Assembly: GCA_037074615.1 (NCBI GenBank)
Contig: CM073558.1
Location: 13,826,001 to 13,890,000, forward strand
Reading direction: 5' to 3'
DNA length: 64,000 bases
Source of the DNA: Leucaena leucocephala
Taxonomy: Eukaryota; Streptophyta; Magnoliopsida; Fabales; Fabaceae
The stretch's first letter is position 1. Each line of letters starts with the position of its first letter. The notes under the pieces are model-generated. The model saw nothing but the letters and a program-made list of their open reading frames with translations. It was not told the origin of the DNA and did no database searches. Shown piece after piece: positions 48,477-57,422 of the stretch. A program made the translations under genes and the position numbers.

Positions 48477-48941
48477 TGATAAGCCATATTTTGTATATGG
48501 TTTCTGTGACACTTTTTAGAGCTTTATAACAACTTGAGCATTCGTTTATGCCTTAAATTGTACTTTTGTGGTAATACATGATTGTGCGTGGTAATGTGCT
48601 AATAAAAGGGCAAAATGGTAAATTAACTCTTTCAAACTGCATATATTCTGTTATTTACTTATTTGGACTTTTATAGTGAGCTTTTTATTCTGGATTGCAA
48701 GTATTTTGGAAGAAAGCAAGGACAAGGAAAAAAATAACAAGCCAATGAAAGTGGAACCATGCTCCTGAATCTTTTAGTCGTGACCAAATAGTCCACAAAT
48801 TGTGACCTTGATTCTTCTGGAATTCTCTCTGTATATACAGGTCACGACCAAAACATGGATCTGGTCGTGACTAATGCGAAATCGCTGAAATTGCGCATTT
48901 TTAATTAGGCTATGCAGAAATAAAAGGAGAAGGAAGGCTAT
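48477..48941 (+). repeat. Athila-1 3' LTR, first 465 bp
   Basis: It starts TGATAAGCCATATTTTG and tracks the 5' LTR from 34845, with an 18-bp internal deletion near 48935. It ends abruptly at GGCTAT, where a TGTAACATCC LTR begins at 48942. The rest of the LTR was not found to the right. Confidence 0.85.
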
Positions 48942-49339
48942 TGTAACATCCTTACTTTTATACGTATTAGGGACCACTCAATAGCATTTAGAACCACTTG
49001 CAAGACCTTGGAAGTCCATTAGCCAAATCTGGAATTTTACTCTTTATCGGGTTACTGTTCATATGGTATTCCAGATTACGCAACGAACTTCAAAAAATCA
49101 TAACTAATTCTAGAAAACTCGAAATGAAGTGGTTCAAAAACCTAAGTGAATATAACATCTTGAAATTTAAGGAAAAAATAATTTCCAGACCAAATGATTA
49201 TCCAATTAATACTGTTTATTCATTGGATTTTACTGTTCATTTGGTCAAAAATCCTAGAACAGATTCTGGTCCCTTACTGTTCATTTTGCATCCATAAGTT
49301 TATTTTTGGTTCATTTATGGTGTTGCCAACCAATGCTTC

Positions 49340-49880
49340 TCAGTTGTTATTTTTTTCCTAGACAGTTGTTATTCCTTCGTGTTTGAGTTGTTATGCCTTC
49401 ACTCAATAGCTTGTTCTTGGTTCATCATTAATTTAGGAACAAATTCTCCCAGTTGTTATGTCTTCACCCCTAGTTATTATTTTTTTCATCTATTAGTTGT
49501 TATATTTTACCCACTTGCTTTTTTTTGCCTATATTAATTTGGTTACAAATGCCTCAGTTATTATTTTTTTACTCCTAGTTATCATTCCTTTATATTTGAG
49601 TTGTTATTTTTCCATCCAATGACTTGGTTTGGGTCCCCATTTAAAATGAGAGGAAATGCCCCTAATTATTATTTTTCACCTCAAGTTGTCATTCCTTAAT
49701 ATTTCACTTGTTATGGCATATGGTTCCCCATTAAGTTGAGAAAAAATATCTTTAGTTTTTATTTTTTTACCCCTACTTATTATTCATTCATATTTGAGTT
49801 GTTAGGCAAACCTAATGACCTGTATTTGGTTCCACATACAAATTTTACACCATTAGCAACAAAAAATGGAACCTATGAAA
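49340..49880 (+). repeat. Degenerate ~100-130-bp tandem array inside LTR copy A
   Basis: Units carry (C/T)AGTTGTTATT...TTCCTTTATATTTGAGTTG followed by a GACTTGGTTTGGGT-like and a GAGAGGAAATGCCC-like segment. About four and a half units, well diverged. No counterpart in the other LTR copies, which carry different sequence here. Confidence 0.65.
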
Positions 49881-49929
49881 ATTTTACGCCATAATCAATC
49901 AAAGACCAATATTTACACAAAATTAATTG

Positions 49930-49934
49930 CAGAA
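49930..49934. repeat. Target-site duplication CAGAA, left
   Basis: CAGAA precedes the solo LTR and recurs at 52531-52535 directly after it. Confidence 0.85.
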
Positions 49935-52530
49935 TATAACATCCTCCTTTTCATATGTCTTAGGGACCAAACAGTGGCATCTGGAACCACTTCCATGGTT
50001 GTTGAAGTCAATTTACTCAATTTAGAATTTTACTCTTAGCGAGTACTATTCACTGTGCAAATTCCAGAGGAGTGACCTGACATCGAAAATTCATAACTAA
50101 TTCTATAAAAATCGAAATGGAGTGGTTCAAATTGCTACACGAAGCTAACATAATTATATTTCAGGAAAAAATGACTTTTTGACTATGCATTGACCAGGTC
50201 AACGTTGGTCAACGTCAGAAGTTTACTGTTCCTCCAGCGTCCTGTCCCTGATTACAGCATTCTGGTCCCAACTTTGATAAATCATATCTTTATGTGTAGA
50301 CATCCAAATGAGTCGTTCTATATATCAAATCGAAGCTTGAAATGTCTAATATTTACTGGAAAAATATCATACATTTATTCAATCATTTACTATTTATAAT
50401 TACAGCTCGAATGTCACTGCCTCACCACTAGTTACTGTTCATAGTGACAATTTCCAGCAATTATACATACATGAATCACACATCAATCATACTAAGCAAT
50501 TAACATCTCTTCATGCATCTTTATCTCCTCCATCTTGAGAAGACCTGCTGTAATTGGATTGATATGGAAGGGGTGAGATTTCTGGGGAAATCTCAGTAGC
50601 AAACAGCACTAAACAATGCATGCATTAATGTGAATACTTGTGCTTGCTTGTGAAAGTGTTAGCATTGCATAATGTGCATGCTTCCATGTTACATATGAAA
50701 TACAATTGGCCAAAATAATCATAGGAACAGAGCTTCATACATAATCACATATTCAACACAATTCAATAAAGCCATAGCACATCAAGCATAACATTCAATG
50801 CATACAAGTTTAGGATTAGTTTACTACCTGACATGTAGCTTTTCTTCTAGCTCTTAGCCTTTGCTCTAAGGTTCATTCTTTCCATAGGTCAGAGCCTATA
50901 CATAGCATAATAATATCTTCATTATTACTCTATCAGTATAGCTCTATTTTACTCATACTTAACTAGGGGTGATATCCTTATTCCAACATTCCCCTGGCTT
51001 TCTCTATACCTTTAGCTACCTTTATTAATAGAGATATTTCTCTATTCTAACCACTAAGAGCAATCCTCTACTTTATTAGAGCAGGGACTAGATAACTTTC
51101 TTACCTCATTCCTAAGCTTTGCCCAGTCCTGGCTCCACCAGAACTCCTTCCTTCTTTCTCTTCCTTCCTTTCTTTCTCTCTTTCTCTCTTCTCTCTTATT
51201 TCTCTTCCTTTGGCTTGCTTTGGACATGGTATGCCTTGAAATGGGTGGGGAGTGGCCTATTTATAGGTGAGAGAAGGTGGAATGAATGGTCCAGATTGAT
51301 TCACGATGAATGGCTCAGATTGCTTGCTTCCTCAAGAAGCTTTGCCTGCATCATCACGATGACATCACCCTCCCTGATGACTCACCACTCATGACATCAT
51401 CTAGGACACCTCAAGGGATACCTCAGGGGTATATGTGGATAAATGTGGGGCCCTTGGGACACCTCACTAGCTAACTCAGCCTTTCCATAGAGTTCCAGAG
51501 TCTTTTCCCTTAATGGACGGCCGAGATCGTGCCACGTGTCCTCTTGCTTTTTCTCCTTTTTCTCTAATCATGCCATGTGTCCTTTGCTTTTCCTCTTTTA
51601 CTGTAATCATGCCATGTGGCACCTTGTGGGCCCCATTTATGCTATCTCACGATTCTAGATCACTTTACCCAGTTCTATCTTTGACCAGGTCACTTGACTT
51701 TATTGAAAAAGCACTAAAACATTATTTTAATGCCTCTTGGCCCCACTTTACTCTTGGGCTACGTTTTTGGGCCTTTAAATATCATCTTGGGTTTCTAACC
51801 TAGCCCAAGCACTCTGGTGGCTCAGTTCCCAAGAAACATCCTTAGTAAATTACCAAAATGCCCTTACTGCCTCTTTAGTACTTCTAGGGGCACTATTGTC
51901 TTTTTATACCTTATCAGAGTATCTCTTGACCCTGGTTAACTATCCATATACCCTTTCTTAACTGTCTAACCTTAGTTAAATAATCATAACGCCATTTGTC
52001 TGACTCTGACTTAATGACACAACACAGTGGCATACCTTTAGTGGCATTTTCGTAATTCTTCATTTTTCTCGGTCTTTATTAGCCCTGGCCCACATACTTA
52101 TCTGAAAATATCATTGGGCCTATAAGGTGCCATTCTGGATCCTCTGTATGATCCCCTATCTTCATGGGCTCAATTCCCGAGAAATTCCCCTGAAACCTAT
52201 TTATCGGGTCTTTTAATCCACTGTAAATTCTGTAGTAAATTCTACAGAACTCCTTTTTGAGCTCTGTCAGTTTCAAAAATTCTTATATTAATTATAGGAA
52301 TTTACTGCCACATTTCATCTGATTCTGAGGTCTTAGAATACTATATTAATTTTTCTTCTCTTCAAAAAATTAATATAAATCTTTTGAGATCTCATATCAA
52401 AACTTTGTGTTGCATCAAACTGATCATCATAATTTTCTCTATTTACTGAGACCTCCGCTCAATAAGGTCTGGTAGCATCTTTTTTTAGGCTATATACTGG
52501 GCTTTAAGGCCTAAAAATTGGGATATGACA
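49935..52530 (+). repeat. Solo LTR of TGTAACATCC family, 2596 bp, with CAGAA duplication
   Basis: It starts TATAACATCC (first G lost) and ends GGGATATGACA, flanked by CAGAA on both sides. Its conserved 5' half matches the minus-strand copies, including GACCTGCTGTAATTGG and the hairpin block at 50575-50594. The 3' half (51-52.5 kb) has no relative in the window and contains a T/C-rich stretch at 51144-51210. Frames of 91 and 96 aa (51119-51394, 51513-51803) lack any motif. Confidence 0.9.
50575..50594 (+). other. Conserved LTR hairpin, solo LTR B
   Basis: GAGATTT pairs with AAATCTC over seven base pairs around CTGGGG. Equivalent hairpins occur in three other copies. Confidence 0.65.
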
Positions 52531-52535
52531 CAGAA

Positions 52536-52689
52536 CTTAGAGAATTAAACAATATCTTCAAGTTGAAACACACTCCCCCCCCCCAAAAAAAATAAACCCA
52601 CAAGTGGCTATGGTGACAGGGAGAAGATCCAGAAGTCAAAGATCTCCGCTTGAATAGGAGAAGGAGGAGATTGTCATCGACGCCTTGGC
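52536..52689. other. Unassigned sequence with a C10 tract
   Basis: A run of ten Cs followed by eight As at about 52572-52589. No gene. Confidence 0.4.
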
Positions 52690-53237
52690 TTGGGGTTGCA
52701 AGTCGTGATGATTGACTCCCACCATAGGAACAAATGGTATTTTATATTTGTTTTGCAAGTAAAAAATGTCAATGAAAATAGCATCATTGAAATCCTGATA
52801 ATCAAGTCGACTGACCCTTTGAATCAACCCAAAACACATTTATCAAACATTTATTATGGTCCAGGTCTATGGCATAAAAGAAGTTGGGATTATAAATTTG
52901 CATGGACACAAATTATTCAATCGTCAATTGATCATCTTCCCCATCAAGTGCCAACTGCAAACCCTTCTTCTGAAAAGCTACATCACTAGGCTGTTTGTTC
53001 CATCCCTTGATAAAATCATCTGGATAGATTCGTGGTTATGCTCCTTCATAGTAGTATACAGATCCATTTGCCATCAGGCTTCTTCTTCAAATGCATGCCA
53101 GCCCTACAATTTGTTTTCATGCATGGTTGTGGATTAACAGTTGCCCCAAATTCCCTCTTGCTTCCAAATCTAGAACAAGCAATTTTGATGTCAATAAACT
53201 TACCAGACCTTTTTGAGCGTCCACTAGCTTTTATTGT
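52690..53237 (-). pseudogene. FAR1-related (FRS) transposase-derived factor, partial and broken
   Basis: FRS proteins are plant regulators descended from Mutator-like transposases. On the minus strand the order is a FAR1 DNA-binding zinc-finger segment (ASGRSKRSGKFIDIKIACSR, then PCMKTNCRAGMHLKKKPDGK) at about 53237-53070. After a stop and frameshift comes KKGLQLAL, then the start of the MULE transposase domain, INVFWVDSKGRLDYQDF and NKYKIPFVPMVGVNHH (about 52830-52727). The match ends abruptly after VNHH, where the rest of the MULE domain should follow. Only about 170 of the usual 600 or more residues are present. It is a truncated copy, by duplication or transposition. Upstream it may extend a few codons to about 53260. 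Confidence 0.85.
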
Positions 53238-53247
53238 GATACCAATG

Positions 53248-53700
53248 TTGGAATATAAATATCTTATACATATTCTAATATATTCAGATTATAACATATA
53301 TAAGTATAAAACCTATATGAAATACAGTGGAAGATTTATAAATACCTCTCGTTCTGTGTAGGACTAGAACTTAATACACAGACCTGTCAATCAGAAAACA
53401 CTGTCAGATAAAATCACAGGTTCTTCCAACTGATGATTAGGTACACTAATGGCAATTTGTGTACTTCCGTCACTAGTGGGGAACCTTTAATAGTAAGCAG
53501 AGAAACTAGGTTATCTCTCTAGACATAGAAACTATAGGTTAATTTATACTATCAGAAAATTAAACTTAATAAACTGAGTTAATAACCTACTTTGGATTGG
53601 GTTTAAATGACTACGGCCCACATTCAGAAATATTTATAAATTATCCTAATTAATATCTAAATAGTTATAACAATATTAATAAATATCTCACAACTGAATC
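53248..53700 (-). repeat. Possible copia-type LTR end beside the FRS fragment
   Basis: TGTTGGAATATAAATATC begins at 53243-53250, just after GATACCA. In minus orientation that could be an LTR end plus a tRNA-Met primer-site remnant. A GTGGAAGATTTATAAATACC segment at 53329 resembles the end of copia LTRs. However, the same GATACCA bases can be read as the FRS codons for G-I-T-I. The other LTR end was not found. Confidence 0.3.
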
Positions 53701-53872
53701 CCTCACAACGAGCATATTCTCTACAGAGAAAATAAGCTTCCTCCTTTGATTCAAATTCTAAGCCATTCTGAGGCTCCTTTATACGATTTTGATTAATAGC
53801 ATGACCTGCTCCTGACAAAACAATGCATTTCCACAAGAGACTTCCTTATAGTGTTCAGTCATTGTTGGACAA

Positions 53873-54721
53873 TTAGTACATTAACTCTTCCACAAGCATA
53901 TCACACGCAGAATCAGCCACACTCTTTCTAAAGGAACCAAATTCTGACTCCCCCTCATGACATGTGGGCAGTTCAAGATTTATCTCCAAGGAAAATTTTC
54001 CAGTATTTAATAGAAAATGCAAGTCATTTAGAAATACCTGAAATAAAAGTATAAAAATCAGAATATACAACCTTATTAAGGCAAAAATACTAAATAATTC
54101 GGTGTCCTGACACCATCGAGAAATTTGTAGTAGTCATAAGAACTTCACAATTCAGGATTGCATAGAAAATAAAATAAAATAAAATACCAATGACAAGATT
54201 GCATGAAACTAATCAATTCACATTTCGATTACTTATGATTTTTCTTTCATTTTTTTAATACAATTATTATATTGAATCTGCATGCTTGTATGATGAAAAA
54301 ATGAATTAACAACAGTACCTGCGTTGTCATTACTCAAATACGTATATTGAAATCTTAAAATTAAGTAATTCAATTATATCTCCACAACATAACTAAATAG
54401 CTAATCCGCACAACCAATGGATTATGCAGAAAATGGAAACTTGAAATCCCATTTGGCTAGAAATGAAATTAATAACTTGTATTAAACTTCAGTCATGAGT
54501 AAATTCAAAGCTTGCAAGAATCAAACTAATAATCACCCGTTCAGCTACAACAAGATAATGACCTTATCCATATGCCTAAATATATAACTAAGAAGCATAA
54601 GTTTATGAAATTTGACCTGTATCACATCAGAATGTGCGCCCACGACAAAATTCCGCCTTTAGAGTTGTCCTGAGTTAGGGAAGGCTCTCACCATCTCGTA
54701 GTTGATTACAGGTGTCAGCAT
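53873..54721 (-). CDS. Possible two-exon gene, 64 aa, unknown function
   Basis: Exon 1 is 54721-54692 (ATG to GAGATG, then donor GTGAGAG). Exon 2 is 54037-53873 (acceptor ACCTG complement = CAG, ending TAA). Both introns sites are canonical and the phase is 0. The predicted protein starts MLTPVINYEM and continues VFLNDLHFLLNTGKFSLEIN, then an acidic CHEGESEFGSF part and SACDMLVEELMY. It has no signal peptide or membrane segment. The GC content of the 54.64-54.76 kb stretch is above its surroundings. I do not recognise a family. It may be the tail of a larger gene with unseen exons, or chance splice signals. A stop lies directly upstream in frame, which fixes this ATG. Confidence 0.3.
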
Positions 54722-55064
54722 CACGCCGGCAATAGCCGCCAACAACGGCTACATATGGTCTCACAAGTCACAAACCAAATAATACCTAGGTAGAATCTGA
54801 CAGAACCGCTATGATTGATTCCAGATAAGAAAACAGAAAGAGAAGCGAATCATGCAACGATGAAAGTGCCTAGGAGAAGAACACGAGACTGTCAGCCTAA
54901 ACTGTAAGTAGAAAGCGAAGTGAACAATGCTTCGATCATGGTGAGAAAAAAAATAATAGAGGCAGTTCCGTAATTTCATAATTTAAAAAAATTAATTCTA
55001 AATTCTTTAGGATTTCATATTCATTTGACAATTTAACCAGATTTTTCTGCAATCCATGGACTTA
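54722..55064. other. Putative leader/promoter of the 64-aa frame
   Basis: Moderate-GC sequence to about 54945, then A-rich. No motif beyond general promoter-like composition. Confidence 0.25.
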
Positions 55065-56115
55065 ATTGCATTTCTCCCAAATATACTTGAAAATTAAGTC
55101 TGGCAAAAAGCACGTTCTGACCTAATCGCTTCTTGAAAATTCGCACTCTGGCATAAATACTTCTAGAAATCACTTTCTGGAAGAATTAATTCTACAAAAC
55201 TGCGTTTGAATCACAACTACGCAATGATGAGATTGGGATGAAGGATTGGTTAATATTTTCATTAGAGATTAATATTTTTATTTTATTATTTTCTAGGATA
55301 TTTCTAATTTATTGTTATTTTATTTATTTAGAACTTTGTTTAATTAGGATTAGTATTTTTATTTTAGGACTTATAAATAGTTTAGATTTTGTCAATTATA
55401 ATCAGACTTTGGATATTGAATTTTACCGACAGTTACTTTTCTCCCGACTTTCTCTATTCTATCTTCCCTTTTCTTTTCTTATCTGTTTCTCTTATCTCGT
55501 TCTTTAATCTTTTATTTCTTGTTGGTTTTACATCAATTTTGCTATTAAAGTGAAGGTTGTGCTTTCTCTGTGTTTAGTTCCTTCTATTTTATCCTTCTAT
55601 TTTATCCTTCTATTTCAAGTACCCCAAACGCGCCCTTACACACAAAAACCACCCACAGATACAGCGTCTCACATCATTCATCCTCTTCCGGCGTCCTCTC
55701 ACCGTGCCACCACCTCCATTGTCTCTGTTGTAAAGAATCTGACCAGTACCTTGGGAATCACGACTAATGATGGCCGGAACCCACGTCACAGCCCCTATTG
55801 GAAACTGTCACTTAACTTTGCTCACCAGTTACAGATCATTGTTTTCCTGACGTCGGAACTCCGCAAAACCACCGGCGTTGGACTTGGCTCGAGGAACACG
55901 GTCAGATCCCAAAGTCTCGAGGCCGTTCGGTAACCGACGTGCCATCACGCGCTGCCAGAAGTCCTTGTGCATGGATTCACGTGCTCCCACACTTTCTGCA
56001 CCCAAACACAATTTCCAAATGTGATTCCGTCAGAATGTGATTTCTAGAATAATTATGTCAGAACGGGAATTCTAGAAAAATTGTGTTCGAATGTGCTTTT
56101 CTCCAGAATATGGTT
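55065..56115. mobile_element. Long-inverted-repeat element (Mutator-like) with GC-rich passenger
   Basis: Arms of about 130 bp: at the left AAAAGCACGTTCTGACC, TTCTAGAAATCACTTTCTGG and CTGCGTTTGAATC (55110-55212). The right arm (55990-56105) carries the reverse complements AGAATGTGATTTCTAGAA, GTCAGAACGGGAATTCTAG and GTGCTTTTCTCC. Between them lie an AT-rich half with TATAAATAG (55370-55378) and a GC-rich 55620-55990 part that contains 127- and 60-codon frames with no known motif. The GC jump suggests captured gene sequence, as in Pack-MULEs. Target duplications were not resolved. Confidence 0.5.
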
Positions 56116-56561
56116 TTTTTAATTTTGGCTCTGTTCACGCCCATTTTGACCACCTCAAACCTTCTTTAAGTTGAGAAACACTCAAAAGCCTTGTGTTAAT
56201 TTTTTCTAACTGCGACTTCTTTACTCCACAACTGGAGATTTGTTGTTTTTTTATATCATTGCTGGCAATATGTTGTTTAGTTTGTGCTGTGTAGGCTATT
56301 ATTTTACTTACCTTCATTTTTATATTCTTAGTTTTAAAAAAATAGAGGGAAAAATAAAAATAGGAAAAACAGAAAAGGAAAAAACAGAGAAATGAAAAGA
56401 AAATAAAGAAAAAAATGACCCTCAGGGAAACAAGAGAAGTTGTCATCCTACTCAATTGTGGATATGGGTTATAAAGCATGTCCCTCTAGGAAATGTCAAG
56501 AATTTGGCATTCCATCTCAATTTGCTATTGTCAACATAGGGGTGAATATAACTAATGGTAT
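56116..56561. other. Intergenic, nothing recognised
   Basis: A-rich stretch at about 56335-56420 (AAAAATAGAGGGAAAAATAA-like). The 114-aa minus-strand frame 56135-56479 is low-complexity Phe-rich antisense of that stretch. Confidence 0.4.
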
Positions 56562-57417
56562 CACTACAAAAAAAAGGGTAGTTATCAACAATTCGTTTCT
56601 AGTTAAAACAAACCACTAGAAAAATTAGGATTTTTAACAGTTATATGACAAACAGCAAGAAATTCCAACTGTTTTGACCAGAATAGGTGTGGGCTCCACA
56701 ACTTTCTAGCGGTTTAGTCTCAACTGCAGAAAATGACTGCAACAAGTACTATAGCTATATGGCTCAAAGTTGGTGCCACATTTTCAGAAGTCAGTTTCTA
56801 GCGATTTAGTTGATGAATCCTCCAAAGAATGAGAAAGGTCGCCGTATAGAAATTTTTGAATAAATTTCTAGCGGTTACTTGCAAAACTGCTATAAACACG
56901 TTGGTTTCTCAAGGAGTCTTGACAAGTGCTAGGAGCTAGGGGCGGTAGAGGGGATAATGATAGAAATTTCTAGCGGTTGTCTACATAAACGCTAGGAATT
57001 TGTAACCTATATATTCCCCTATCAACCTCATTTTACCACTTTTGGTGAGTTGTGAAATGAAGCTCTATCGAATTCTCTCTACAAATCAAATCCAGATCTA
57101 GATAGTATTCCACATTTCCAAGTAAGAATATAAATTTATTTCTCAATTATTTCTGCAGTTATTTTTTATTTTGTTTATTTAGTGTATTTCTTAAATTAAT
57201 ATTTGATATTATTTATTATTTATTTAGAGTTAATAGATATTGTTTATTTTTTAAATAATTGTTAGTTGTAAAATCTATTATTTATTTCAATTGTTATTTT
57301 ATATTATCAGGATGAGTCGTTGACATGGAAATGAGATGGTTGATCCTAATAGACCCAGTAAGGATCATGGTTCTAGGGGTGATACTTTTGGATCATTCCT
57401 AAGCATTGATAACTAAG

Positions 57418-57422
57418 ATAAG
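57418..57422. repeat. Target-site duplication ATAAG, left
   Basis: ATAAG precedes the solo LTR and is repeated at 60618-60622. Confidence 0.88.

Larger units (their letters stand above)
34845..48941 (+). mobile_element. Athila-1: Ty3/gypsy Athila retrotransposon, split by nested insertions
   Basis: 5' LTR, tRNA-Asp type primer site, gag relic (36.8-37.86 kb), repeat-rich region (38.0-38.3 kb), then the nested block 38661-47153, then the 3' untranslated region (47154-48476), polypurine tract and truncated 3' LTR. Protease, reverse transcriptase and integrase are absent, so most of pol was lost before or during the nested insertions. It interrupts the CACTA-1 transposase. Confidence 0.85.
48942..49934 (+). 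repeat. TGTAACATCC-family LTR, copy A (partial)
   Basis: TGTAACATCCTTACTTTTAT starts directly after the broken Athila-1 LTR. Its first about 320 bp match the solo LTR at 49935 (GGGACCA, ATTCCAGATTACG, AAAAAATCATAACTAATTCT). Then it diverges into an array of CAGTTGTTATT units. It is interrupted at 49934 by the solo LTR insertion. The 99-aa frame 48998-49297 is LTR sequence. Confidence 0.75.

Noticed and set aside
53237..53260. tRNA-Met primer site next to the FRS fragment
   Set aside because: The GATACCA word is equally explained as FRS codons, and only seven bases match. Kept only as a low-confidence LTR note.
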